Assembly: GCA_963974595.1 (NCBI GenBank)
Contig: CAXBDA010000005.1
Span: forward strand, 1 to 64,000
Length of the DNA stretch: 64,000 nt
Source of the DNA: PZPK01 sp963974595
Lineage (GTDB): Bacteria; Pseudomonadota; Gammaproteobacteria; Pseudomonadales; Oleiphilaceae
Direction: 5' to 3'
Shown: piece by piece, positions 27,969 through 36,743 of the stretch
Layout: each line of letters opens with the position of its first letter
How positions within the stretch are numbered: position 1 is the first letter of the stretch
Position numbers and translations under genes: made by a program
Notes under the pieces: model-generated
Database searches by the model: none
Told to the model about the DNA's origin: nothing
Seen by the model: only the letters and a program-made list of their open reading frames with translations

Positions 27969-29154
27969 GTGCCAACCTCCGCTTTATATTTGCCTGTACA
28001 ACTAGGTGGTCAATGTATGGAGCAAAAAGGTTTGCAAATAAAATTGCTAACATCATACCTTCTGGAAAAGCAGGGTTAATAACTCGAATAAGTACAACCA
28101 TCACACCAATTAATGCACCAAATACAAACTTACCGGTATTTGTCATAGCGGCTGATACAGGGTCTGTCGCCATAAAGATCATGCCGAAACAGAAACCACC
28201 CATCACTAAATGCCAGTAAGCAGGTACTGCAAACATGGGGTTCGTATCCGAACCGATCAAATTAAACAGTGTAGATATAGCGATCATGCCGCCAAGCACA
28301 CCTGTAATAATTCGCCACGATGCTATTTTGGTTACTACTAATACTGCACCACCGATCAGGATAGCCAGTGTAGATGTCTCACCGATAGAACCTTGAACGA
28401 AGCCAAAGAAGGCGTCAGACCAAGAAACTTGTTGAGCCATCAAACCCTCAATACCAGATGTTGCAACAATACCCAGTGATGTTGCGCCACTAAAACCGTC
28501 AACAGCAGTCCAAACAGCATCACCCGACATTTCCGCGGGATAAGCAAAAAACAAAAAGGCTCTACCTGTTAAAGCAGGGTTAAGGAAGTTTTTGCCAGTA
28601 CCGCCAAAAATTTCCTTACCAATTACCACACCAAAAGATATACCTAGAGCAACTTGCCATAATGGCACATCGGGTGGACAAATTAAGGCAAACAAAATGG
28701 AAGTAACGAAGAAACCTTCATTAATCTCATGGCGTCTGACCATCGAAAACAATACTTCCCAAAACCCACCGACTATAAAAGTAACAACATAAATAGGTAG
28801 AAAATAGCTTGCCCCATAAACTAAGTTATGTAGCCAGTTACTTGCGTCGTGACCAATGAAAAATAAGCTGTGCCAATCGGTAGGTATGGTTCCCGTACCG
28901 GCAGCAATTGCTGAGTTAGCTTGGAAACCAAGGTTCCACATACCAAAAATCATAGCGGGAAACGTACAAAACCAAACGGTGATCATGATTCTTTTTAAAT
29001 CAATGCCATCACGTACATGGGATGTCGTCTTCGTTACACTGGATGGTGAATAAAAAATAGTATCAGCCGCTTCATATAGCGCATACCACTTTTCATACCG
29101 ACCACCCTTTTCAAAATGGGGCTCCATTTTGTCAAATATAGCTCTTAGTCCCAT
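27961..29154 (-). CDS. nqrB: Na+-NQR subunit B (covalent FMN, Na+ translocation)
   Basis: NqrB is the largest membrane subunit. It holds a covalent FMN and riboflavin and contains the quinone and sodium-transfer region. The flavinylation site is Thr225 in DGFSGATSLG. The N-terminal soluble part and about ten helices are typical, with the conserved GGTGKNFLNPALTGRAF. An AGAGGG ribosome-binding site precedes the ATG. It lies 2 bases downstream of nqrA. Confidence 0.97.
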   Translation of the reverse strand: MGLRAIFDKMEPHFEKGGRYEKWYALYEAADTIFYSPSSVTKTTSHVRDGIDLKRIMITVWFCTFPAMIFGMWNLGFQANSAIAAGTGTIPTDWHSLFFIGHDASNWLHNLVYGASYFLPIYVVTFIVGGFWEVLFSMVRRHEINEGFFVTSILFALICPPDVPLWQVALGISFGVVIGKEIFGGTGKNFLNPALTGRAFLFFAYPAEMSGDAVWTAVDGFSGATSLGIVATSGIEGLMAQQVSWSDAFFGFVQGSIGETSTLAILIGGAVLVVTKIASWRIITGVLGGMIAISTLFNLIGSDTNPMFAVPAYWHLVMGGFCFGMIFMATDPVSAAMTNTGKFVFGALIGVMVVLIRVINPAFPEGMMLAILFANLFAPYIDHLVVQANIKRRLARV

Positions 29155-29156
29155 GT

Positions 29157-30500
29157 TTAACCCTCTTTTTCTATACGAGTCAAGTTGTCCCTTAAAATCG
29201 GGCCGTACTCATATTTACCAGGACAGACAAACGTACAAAGCGCAAGATCTTCTTCATCCAGCTCTAAACAACCTAATAATTGAGCTTGTTCAGTATCACT
29301 AACAATCAAAGACCTTAAAAGCTGAGTAGGAAGGATATCTAATGGCATTATTTTTTCATAAGCACCAATAGGGACCATGGCTCGCTCACTACCATTTGTC
29401 GTCGTCGTAAAATTAAATAATTTTCCAGAAAAAAGCTTAGAAAGATAAATATTCATCACAGAAAACTTATTTATACCTGGCGATAACCAGCCCATAAATT
29501 CTCTTTCTTTCTGATCTTCTATAACAGAAATCTGATTTGCATAGCGACCAAGATAAGCCACTGACGCTCTAGAGGTTCTTCCGCCTAAAACAGAGCCAGA
29601 AATAACCCTTGCAGATTCAGTCGTCATTTCACCTAACGTTAGTTCCGTTAAAGACGCACCTAGACGTGTTTTGATTAGACGAGGTGTTTTAATGCAAGGA
29701 CCTGCTAAAGCAACCACCCTATCAACATACAGCTCACCAGAAATGAATAACTTGGCAATAGCAATCACATCCTGGTAAGCAATTGACCACACTTTCTTTT
29801 TGTCACTAACAGGGTCAAGGAAGTGAATATGCGTGCCAACATTACCCGCTGGATGAGGGCCTGAGAACGTTTCATTCACAATTCGTTTGGATGTATTGAT
29901 TGCGATAGAACTATCACTCTTGGTGCAAACAAAGACTTTACCATCAGTTAGCTTTTCAATAATGGCTAAGCCTTGGTTAAAAGCCTCTTTATCAGCTTTA
30001 ATGATGACGCTTGGGTCTGCTGCTAAAGGCTGGGTATCAATTGCCGTAACAAAGATAGAGTTAGGTTTTGAGTCAATTGCAGGGACCTTGCTATAAGGAC
30101 GTGTCCTGAAGGCAGTCCACATACCAGACTCAATTAGGTTCGTTACAATTTGGTCTCTATTTAGCTGAGAAAGAGCTGATGGTTCAAACTTCTCAAACTC
30201 AACTGCATCGTTTCCAGCCACTTCAATCACAATGGATTGGAAGACTCTTTTTTCACCGCGATTAATTTCAGTAATTTTACCGCACGCTGGAGAGGTATAT
30301 TTTACGCCTGCTGTTTTTTTATCTTCAAATAACAACTGCCCTTTCTTTACTGAATCACCTACCTGAACTGACATTGTCGGTTTCATTCCAGGGTAATCAA
30401 AGCCAATAATGGCGACTTTACTTACAATTTTAGTGTCAGATATTTTTTGCTCGGGCGAACCGGATATTGGAAGATCGAGGCCTTTTTTAATGTTGACCAT
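29157..30500 (-). CDS. nqrA: Na+-NQR subunit A
   Basis: NqrA is the cytoplasmic-facing subunit without cofactors, near the ubiquinone site. The 447-residue protein starts MVNIKKGLDLPISG and includes GPHPAGNVGTHIHFLDPV and the C-terminal CPGKYEYGPILRDNLTRIEKEG, all standard NqrA sequence. It is first in the six-gene operon, so the complex is encoded completely and in canonical order. The enzyme pumps Na+ while oxidising NADH, consistent with a marine or sodium-using organism. Confidence 0.97.
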   Translation of the reverse strand: MVNIKKGLDLPISGSPEQKISDTKIVSKVAIIGFDYPGMKPTMSVQVGDSVKKGQLLFEDKKTAGVKYTSPACGKITEINRGEKRVFQSIVIEVAGNDAVEFEKFEPSALSQLNRDQIVTNLIESGMWTAFRTRPYSKVPAIDSKPNSIFVTAIDTQPLAADPSVIIKADKEAFNQGLAIIEKLTDGKVFVCTKSDSSIAINTSKRIVNETFSGPHPAGNVGTHIHFLDPVSDKKKVWSIAYQDVIAIAKLFISGELYVDRVVALAGPCIKTPRLIKTRLGASLTELTLGEMTTESARVISGSVLGGRTSRASVAYLGRYANQISVIEDQKEREFMGWLSPGINKFSVMNIYLSKLFSGKLFNFTTTTNGSERAMVPIGAYEKIMPLDILPTQLLRSLIVSDTEQAQLLGCLELDEEDLALCTFVCPGKYEYGPILRDNLTRIEKEG

Positions 30501-30826
30501 TCATTCTGCCTAATCATGAGAAAAGTGAATTTTCCGTCATTCAGACATAGAAGCTATTAGTCATAACAGCTTTGCCAACATTGAAAATTAATAATCGTAA
30601 TTAACAAGGTTTAGAATAACGAACCTAAAAGCGATGACAATTATAGTGATGCGCTACACATATTGCTACATAAAGACTTAAAAATTACGGTGTTTTTAAA
30701 GGCTCTTTCGCCCTTTATTCACCAACTACCTATTGAAGAGTAGGCTAAAAAAAGCTTAATTAAAGTAATACCGGCAAAGTAATTCTGTGAAGTGTAAAAC
30801 TTAAAACAGCTTATCGCTCAGCCAGT
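30501..30826. other. 326-base intergenic region upstream of nqrA
   Basis: This AT-rich stretch lies between the nqrA start and the 3' end of the sterol-desaturase-like gene, both on the minus strand. A TATAAT reads on the minus strand at 30645-30640, about 140 bases before nqrA, with a poor -35 (TAGCAA) 17 bases upstream, so it is a plausible nqr promoter. No tRNA, ORF with a good start, or convincing terminator is seen. Confidence 0.35.
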
Positions 30827-31705
30827 TCATCTTTCAGGCTTTGCTCCATAATGTTTTTCAACATAATTCGGCTCTTTATAAAGAACTTTAATATCTTTAT
30901 ATTTAAAGGCGTCTTTAAACATTTGGAAAAACTCATCTAAATTTAAACGTAAAGGGTTTAAGGTCGTTGGCTGTCTGCTCGTTAGGCCATATTCAATATC
31001 CCCCACTTTCGAACAACTATGCCGCTCATCAGAGAATGTTCCAAACAGGCGATCCCAAATAATCAATACACCACCAAAATTCCTATCTATCTGCTCTGGC
31101 TTGCAGCCATGATGAACACGGTGATGAGAAGGCGTGTTCAGGACTTTTTCTGCAAAACCAAGACGACCTATCACTTCTGTATGAAGAAAAAACTGATAAG
31201 CAAGGCTTAGCTCGATCGCTAATAATGCCCAGGATTTATCAAAGCCGATAATTGCTAAAGGAATCCACCACATGACCCAGCCAAAATTCAGATCCATTAA
31301 GAAATTTTGCCGTAAAGCGGTAGAAAAGTTCATATTTTTAGAGGAGTGGTGGGTAACATGTATCGACCAAAACCAACGTACTTTATGCATCGTTAAGTGG
31401 TAAAAATAATAAAAAAACTCACTCGCAAAAAACAAGAAGATGATACTTAATAAACCATCGTTCGCCTTATATTGAAAACCATATTCTCTGACGAAGTCAT
31501 AAAAAAATTGGATGAAAAGAGCAATGGCGATGCCATCTACTATTTTATATGCACCGCCAGTCACAATATTCGTTAAGGTTTCTTTTAAACTGTAAACATC
31601 TGTTCTGCCTTTTTTATGCCAATACCAAGCCTCCAGAACAATAATAGATAAAAAGAATACGCCAAATGTTAAAATGAACCCGATTGCCTGAATGACGTCC
31701 TGCAT
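30827..31705 (-). CDS. Sterol desaturase / fatty acid hydroxylase family protein
   Basis: This is an integral membrane di-iron enzyme of the fatty acid hydroxylase superfamily. The His clusters that bind the iron pair are visible in order: HLTMH, HVTHHS and SHHRVHHG. There are about four to five hydrophobic segments, including an N-terminal one (4-27). The 292-residue length fits bacterial members, whose substrates (lipids, carotenoids or others) vary, so I assign no specific reaction. A divergent AraC-type regulator starts 113 bases away and could control it. Confidence 0.85.
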   Translation of the reverse strand: MQDVIQAIGFILTFGVFFLSIIVLEAWYWHKKGRTDVYSLKETLTNIVTGGAYKIVDGIAIALFIQFFYDFVREYGFQYKANDGLLSIIFLFFASEFFYYFYHLTMHKVRWFWSIHVTHHSSKNMNFSTALRQNFLMDLNFGWVMWWIPLAIIGFDKSWALLAIELSLAYQFFLHTEVIGRLGFAEKVLNTPSHHRVHHGCKPEQIDRNFGGVLIIWDRLFGTFSDERHSCSKVGDIEYGLTSRQPTTLNPLRLNLDEFFQMFKDAFKYKDIKVLYKEPNYVEKHYGAKPER

Positions 31706-31818
31706 GATAAACCTCTACATATTTATTTTATTTACACTAGTTTAATAAATACAGAATGGTTATTATTGCCACTTAATGAGAGTTAATTTGCAATCTACGC
31801 CACAAAAGACCTTAAATT

Positions 31819-32817
31819 ATGCTGAATGACCTTTTCATTACCCGCGATGTGCTCAGCTATATTCAAGCGTTTATTTCACGAAATCAGCTAAACCTTCCCG
31901 AATTCCAGAAAAGACTAAATAGCTACGCTGCCAAACAGCATATGTCATATGAACAATGGTGGACATTATTATCAGAGCTTGAATCAGCTCACCCCAGCCC
32001 TGCTTTAGGTATAAAAATCGGCCAAAATATTCAGGCACAAGAGTGCGGCGTTTTAGGTTATTTATTCAAAACCAGTAGAAATCTAGGAGAAGCACTAAAA
32101 TGCTTTAATCGATTCCAAGGCTTAATCTATGCGGGCAGCAAAGCCTGCTTAAGCAATAATGACTCAGCCACTGTTAGTCTCTCGTGGGAACCTGACTATG
32201 GCTATTCAAGCCAGACATCAGATGCTTTGTTACTCGCGGCAATGATCAACATCGTCAGGGAATTAATAGAGCCTGAAATCTTACATTTGACTTACGTCTG
32301 CTTTACACAAGCCATTTCTGCCAGGGACATTCCAATATATGAAAATTTTTTCCAATGTCCAATCAAGCAGTGCCAAGCTAAGTTAGAGCTGAATTTTTCA
32401 GCAAAAGACCTAAGCATAAAAATACCCCATGTAGATAGTACACTGCATAATATTCTGGGCCTGCAAGCGGAAACATTACTCCAGCACCTTCCTGACAGTG
32501 ATGGCTTTTTGGTTAAACTAAGAGACACCATAATTCGTTGCCTTCACGAAGGCTTTTCAGATACTCAGTCAGTGGCCCAAGAGATGAACATCTCGGAAAG
32601 AACATTGCATCGACGATTAAAAGCCAAAAATCGCGTTTACCGGGATATTTTAAAAGAAATACGAAAATCCATGTCAGTAAACTATTTAAGCGACCCCATA
32701 CTAACCCTTGCAGAGGTTGCCTTGCTACTTGGTTATAGTGAACAAAGTACATTTTCCAGAGCATTCAAGGCATGGTATGGCATCCCCCCACTGAAATATC
32801 AAAAAACCTATTTATAG
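31819..32817 (+). CDS. AraC-family transcriptional regulator (arabinose-binding-like N-domain)
   Basis: The 332-residue regulator has an N-terminal AraC_bd-type domain (HPSPALGIKIGQ, ALGYLFKTSRNLGEAL-like pattern near residues 60-100). Its C-terminal AraC/XylS DNA-binding domain shows two helix-turn-helix motifs (VAQEMNISERTLHRRLKAK and LAEVALLLGYSEQSTFSRAFKAWYG). Proteins of this architecture often control lipid or quorum-related genes. The divergent sterol-desaturase-like gene is the obvious candidate target. It converges with the downstream aminotransferase gene with only 7 bases between the stops. Confidence 0.9.
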   Translation: MLNDLFITRDVLSYIQAFISRNQLNLPEFQKRLNSYAAKQHMSYEQWWTLLSELESAHPSPALGIKIGQNIQAQECGVLGYLFKTSRNLGEALKCFNRFQGLIYAGSKACLSNNDSATVSLSWEPDYGYSSQTSDALLLAAMINIVRELIEPEILHLTYVCFTQAISARDIPIYENFFQCPIKQCQAKLELNFSAKDLSIKIPHVDSTLHNILGLQAETLLQHLPDSDGFLVKLRDTIIRCLHEGFSDTQSVAQEMNISERTLHRRLKAKNRVYRDILKEIRKSMSVNYLSDPILTLAEVALLLGYSEQSTFSRAFKAWYGIPPLKYQKTYL

Positions 32818-32824
32818 TGCAGGC

Positions 32825-34093
32825 TCAGGCACTCTCATAAGCCAAGCGGATTTCTGAGGCAATAATATCAAGCCCTTTAAAAACTAATTCTTCTTGCTGT
32901 GAATACGTGATGCGTAAACATTCTTTTGTGTGCTTCCAGTGACGTCTATCTTTAGCAGACAAACCAGGAAAAAAATGATGTCCAGAAACTATCAACACAC
33001 CTTTTGCCTTAAGCCGAGCATATAAAATATCATTACTAACTGGGCAATCTTTTAACCAAAGCCAAAGAAACATAGCGCCTTCGACCCGATGAAGCTTCGC
33101 CGGTATACCTTTTAACTGCTTCATCAAGTAATCCCTTGTCCTCTTTGACTTCTCTTCATAATAAGGCCTGACAACTTGCGAGCTCAGAGAGATGATTTCT
33201 TTAGACTTCAGCATGTTTACGGCAAGCAAACTCCCAAAACTACCTGTCGCCAGATTCATAATCGCATTCATACTGGATAATGCTTTTATATGGGTCTCTT
33301 TGGCGATCACTATACCTGTTCGTACCGCAGGCAAGCCAAACTTGGAGAGACTCAAACATAAAATAATATTCTCATTCCAGATTGGCTCAGCTTCAGAGAA
33401 GATCAAATTGGGAAAAGGCGTACCATAAGCGCCATCTATAATCAGCGGTACGCCATTCGCCTTGGCAAACTTATCCAGCTTTGATATCTCATGATCCGTC
33501 AATACATTACCGCTTGGATTGGTCGGTCTGGAAACACAAAGCGCACCCCATGAATCGGAAAACTGCAGCTGTTCAAAGTCGATATGATATTTAAATGTGC
33601 CTGAATCAATCACCTCAATGCCCGGCTTTGAAGAATGAAAAAAATCCTCAGTAATGCCTGAATCACTGTAGCCGATATATTCAGGTGTTAGTGGAAAGTG
33701 TATTTGTTTATATGAGCCATCTTCGAATTCGCCTGCCAATAAGTTAAATAACATGAAAAATGCTGACTGGCTTCCGTTTGTGAGCGCGATATTCTCTACC
33801 CTTAAATCCCAAGCAAACTCGGCATTTAAAAGATCTTTAAGTGCACGTATAAACGCCATATTTCCCTGTGGTGGATCATAAGTTCCAATTAAAGCCTCAA
33901 ACTCCAAACGTGAATCAATAATTTCCTGTAGGCGAGACTTAAAAGCATGCTGAACTTGAGGAATATGCGCAGGATTTCCACCGCCCATCATAATCATCTC
34001 TGATTCACCACTTAATGCCTCACCTAAATCATCCATTAGGCTTGTAATACCCGCATCAGAACCAAACTTTTGACCAAACTTAGAAAATGTCAC
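32825..34093 (-). CDS. avtA: Valine-pyruvate aminotransferase-like PLP enzyme
   Basis: AvtA is a fold-type I aminotransferase that exchanges amino groups between valine or 2-oxoisovalerate and alanine/pyruvate. The opening MTFSKFGQKFGSDAGITSLMDDL and GGGNPAHIPQVQ are characteristic. SRPTNPSGN, DGAYGTPFP and the PLP-lysine context SLSKFGLPAVRTG follow. The 422-residue length matches E. coli AvtA (417). The start is a GTG with an AGGG 8 bases upstream. It lies 0.8 kb from an isolated methionine-salvage gene, so a role in transaminating the salvage keto acid is possible but speculative. Confidence 0.85.
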   Translation of the reverse strand: MTFSKFGQKFGSDAGITSLMDDLGEALSGESEMIMMGGGNPAHIPQVQHAFKSRLQEIIDSRLEFEALIGTYDPPQGNMAFIRALKDLLNAEFAWDLRVENIALTNGSQSAFFMLFNLLAGEFEDGSYKQIHFPLTPEYIGYSDSGITEDFFHSSKPGIEVIDSGTFKYHIDFEQLQFSDSWGALCVSRPTNPSGNVLTDHEISKLDKFAKANGVPLIIDGAYGTPFPNLIFSEAEPIWNENIILCLSLSKFGLPAVRTGIVIAKETHIKALSSMNAIMNLATGSFGSLLAVNMLKSKEIISLSSQVVRPYYEEKSKRTRDYLMKQLKGIPAKLHRVEGAMFLWLWLKDCPVSNDILYARLKAKGVLIVSGHHFFPGLSAKDRRHWKHTKECLRITYSQQEELVFKGLDIIASEIRLAYESA

Positions 34094-34223
34094 ATTGCTT
34101 ACCCTAATAAGATATTAATGACGGAGTATAAGTTTAATGGATTGTTGAGGTGAACCTTTTTTAACTGTTATGTGTTTTCGTGACTTGTTATAAATAAAAA
34201 TCATTCATTAAAGAGACGTCACT

Positions 34224-34904
34224 ATGCGTTTTATATTCCCCCCTCTACTCCTTCTAATATTGAGTTTATCAGTACAGGCAAATGAAACGTCTACCATTCA
34301 GGTTAGTGCAGAAGGCGCAGTTAAAACACAGCCTGATGTTGCTGTCATTAATTTAAGCGTTCATGGCTCAGAAATGAAAGCGGATGCCGCAATGAACAGA
34401 GTGGATAAGCAAGTCAAAAAGCTAGTGAAGCAAATAAATTCATACACTATTAAGGAAGGCAGCTTTGACTCTAGTCAGACCTCAATCCAGCCGGAATATG
34501 ATTACCAGGCTAAGCCAAGAAAGTTAGTCGCATACAAAGCAAGCAGGAATATTTCGTTTCATTTAACGAACCTAAAACAACTAGAAGCATTAATGCAGGA
34601 TATAAGTCAGCTGGATCTAACTAATATTAATAACGTTTCTTTTACTGTGCAAAATATGCAAGAGTTTGAAGATATTGCCCTAATTAATGCCATAAAAACA
34701 GCAAAGCATAAGGCAAATATTATTGCAGAAGCGCTAGGTGTAAAAATCAAAGGAATATACAGAGTGAATCATAATGTTAGACAAACCCAGCCTGTCTATG
34801 CAAGGGCATTATCTGCTGAAATGGATATGAGAAAATCGAGTTCTTACCAGCAAAAAGATATCGACGTAAAGACTAACATAGACATTGAATTTGAACTGAA
34901 ATAG
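34224..34904 (+). CDS. SIMPL domain-containing periplasmic protein
   Basis: This is a DUF541/SIMPL-family protein with a signal peptide (LLLLILSLSVQA, cleavage near residue 19). A single SIMPL domain follows, with its typical start TIQVSAEGAVKTQPDVAVINLSV and the later YKASRNISFHL and AKHKANIIAEALG. Relatives such as E. coli YggE and Brucella BP26 form oligomeric periplasmic rings and are linked to oxidative stress resistance, but the molecular role is unsettled. It converges with mtnD with 2 bases between the stops. Confidence 0.88.
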   Translation: MRFIFPPLLLLILSLSVQANETSTIQVSAEGAVKTQPDVAVINLSVHGSEMKADAAMNRVDKQVKKLVKQINSYTIKEGSFDSSQTSIQPEYDYQAKPRKLVAYKASRNISFHLTNLKQLEALMQDISQLDLTNINNVSFTVQNMQEFEDIALINAIKTAKHKANIIAEALGVKIKGIYRVNHNVRQTQPVYARALSAEMDMRKSSSYQQKDIDVKTNIDIEFELK

Positions 34905-34906
34905 CC

Positions 34907-35482
34907 TCAAGAAACAAAATGTGCCTCATTATAAATTGCTTCCCAACGAGGCGTCGCTTCTGCGACAAAACTATCCGTAAAATGGTTGGTAAAGACATTT
35001 TTTGAATTAAACCAACGTATCACTGAAAAATCGGGTTTTGGCCCAATATCCATCCAGTGTTTCACGCCGGATGGAATAATCACAAAATCTCCCCGGCTGC
35101 ATTCCAAAATATGAATTTTATGGTTGATATTCAAATACACCAAGACTTTTCCTGCCAAGAAAAATCGAACTTCGTCTTCTTCGTGTGTATGCTCCGATAA
35201 ATAGCGCCCTCTTACTGAAACAGAAAATGCATCAGTCGGCTTCATCGTCACAACATCAACCTGAGAATAACCAAAACTTTCTTTCACTTTGGTTATTTGG
35301 TCGCGATATATTTTAAAAACATCACTTTCTAAAACTGGGGCATTCGGCAGATGTGTCATCGTTGGCCACTGTTCAAAATGAACACCGACTTCAGCAAGCT
35401 TTTCGGAAAACAGGGACGCATCCTCCGAAATTTTATAAGGTTTTTGTAGATTAAATTGTGTGTAAAAAGCGAGTTTACTCAC
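34907..35482 (-). CDS. mtnD: Acireductone dioxygenase MtnD
   Basis: This cupin enzyme of the methionine salvage pathway oxidises the acireductone to formate and the 2-oxo acid precursor of methionine (Fe form), or to CO and methylthiopropionate (Ni form). The metal ligands are visible in HTHEEDEVRFF (two His and a Glu) and the later His in SGVKHWMD. The 191-residue length is normal. The start is GTG. No mtnA, mtnB, mtnC or mtnN lies in the window, so the gene is separated from its pathway partners. Confidence 0.9.
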   Translation of the reverse strand: MSKLAFYTQFNLQKPYKISEDASLFSEKLAEVGVHFEQWPTMTHLPNAPVLESDVFKIYRDQITKVKESFGYSQVDVVTMKPTDAFSVSVRGRYLSEHTHEEDEVRFFLAGKVLVYLNINHKIHILECSRGDFVIIPSGVKHWMDIGPKPDFSVIRWFNSKNVFTNHFTDSFVAEATPRWEAIYNEAHFVS

Positions 35483-35619
35483 ATCATGATTCCAAGCCGG
35501 TTAATACATCACCTGCACTCGTCAGTTTGAGCGCAGGCCGTACAAGCTCTATTGCTTGAATATAGTGTGGCAGAAGAAAAGTATAAATGGATAGACGAAA
35601 CTCGCTTTTTATGGCGAAA

Positions 35620-35631
35620 TAACAATTGTTA
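35620..35631. repeat. 12-bp perfect palindrome upstream of mtnD
   Basis: TAACAATTGTTA lies about 140 bases upstream of the mtnD start in the 247-base gap between mtnD and xdhC. It might be an operator, but AT-rich palindromes of this length also arise by chance. The rest of the gap is featureless AT-rich DNA. Confidence 0.25.
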
Positions 35632-35729
35632 ACTTTTTATTTTATCTTTATTAACAAAGAGTTACATAAAATAATATAGCTTATCAAATGGATAAAACAC
35701 AGCATTACTTTGGTACACTATTAAATCAG

Positions 35730-36737
35730 TCACTTACTTAGGTGTTGATAACGTGATGCGATTAGTTCAGCACTAATCGCAACTGCAATTTCTTGAGGCG
35801 TTTTACTATGAATATCCAGACCAATGGGAGCGTGCAAGCAAGCTAACTGTTGCTGCGTTAAGCCTAAGCGTTTCAAGCGTTCAAACCTATTCTGGCTTGT
35901 TTTTATTGACCCCATTGCACCAATATAAAAAGCATCAGAATTCACTAATGCCTCCATTAACGCCATATCGTCAAGCTTTGGGTCATGCGCTAAACAAAGA
36001 ATTGCACTAAAAGAATCAGCAAAGCTATGCCTTACTAAATCATCAGGCAGTTCAGATGAAATCTTATAGTGTAAATTTTCTACCTGAAACCGTTTGATAT
36101 ATTCAACTCTTGGTTCACAGATAGTGACATCAAAGCCAAGTGTTTCTGCAAATTCACTCAGATAAAGCGTCACATCCCCCATACCAACAAGAAGTAATCG
36201 ATAACTTGGGTCGAGTCTATGATAAAGCTGATTTGAACGTTTGTTATAAATCAGTTCTTCTTTTCCGGAAACCATTTCACCATAAACCAGTGAATATCGT
36301 CTAATGAACGGGTTGCTTAAATCTAATGATCTGGCAATTGATCGATGACTTATCAAGGCTTCTTTTAAAGCAAAGAAGTGCTGATGACAAAAAGAGTCAA
36401 AAATAGGTTCTATAAGCAGCTCTACTTTACCGCCACATGGCAAAAGATAACGAGCACTTTCCTCGCGGGTATTGCCATATATTTTTGTAAGGAAGGTTGT
36501 TGTGTTGTTGACAGGATTACAAGAAAACTCTTTTAAAAAATCAAATAGATCGTTTTCTATACAGCCGCCCGACAAAGAACCGACTTGTTTATTCTTATCA
36601 AGATTGTAGGCTAACAAACTGCCAACAGGTCTGGGTGATGCCCCCCAAGTATTGAGCACCGTAATAAAAAAAACCCGATCGCCCTGCTCCAACCAATTAT
36701 AAGTCGACGTTATTACTTGCAGATTAAGCGCATTCAT
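35730..36737 (-). CDS. XdhC/CoxI family molybdenum-hydroxylase maturation factor
   Basis: XdhC-type proteins bind and sulphurate the molybdenum cofactor and insert it into xanthine-oxidase-family enzymes. The 335-residue protein has the N-terminal XdhC_CoxI domain (WGASPRPVGSLLAYN, GSLSGGCIENDL) and a C-terminal Rossmann-like XdhC_C domain (VGMGDVTLYLSEFAETLG, GAMGSIKTSQNRFERL). It begins 6 bases after iorB and therefore almost certainly serves the adjacent IorAB-type enzyme. Confidence 0.9.
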   Translation of the reverse strand: MNALNLQVITSTYNWLEQGDRVFFITVLNTWGASPRPVGSLLAYNLDKNKQVGSLSGGCIENDLFDFLKEFSCNPVNNTTTFLTKIYGNTREESARYLLPCGGKVELLIEPIFDSFCHQHFFALKEALISHRSIARSLDLSNPFIRRYSLVYGEMVSGKEELIYNKRSNQLYHRLDPSYRLLLVGMGDVTLYLSEFAETLGFDVTICEPRVEYIKRFQVENLHYKISSELPDDLVRHSFADSFSAILCLAHDPKLDDMALMEALVNSDAFYIGAMGSIKTSQNRFERLKRLGLTQQQLACLHAPIGLDIHSKTPQEIAVAISAELIASRYQHLSK

Positions 36738-36743
36738 ATATCA

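Noticed and set aside
32818..32824. Terminator between the araC-type gene and avtA
   Set aside because: Only a 5-bp AGTGC/GCACT stem can form and there is no T-run.
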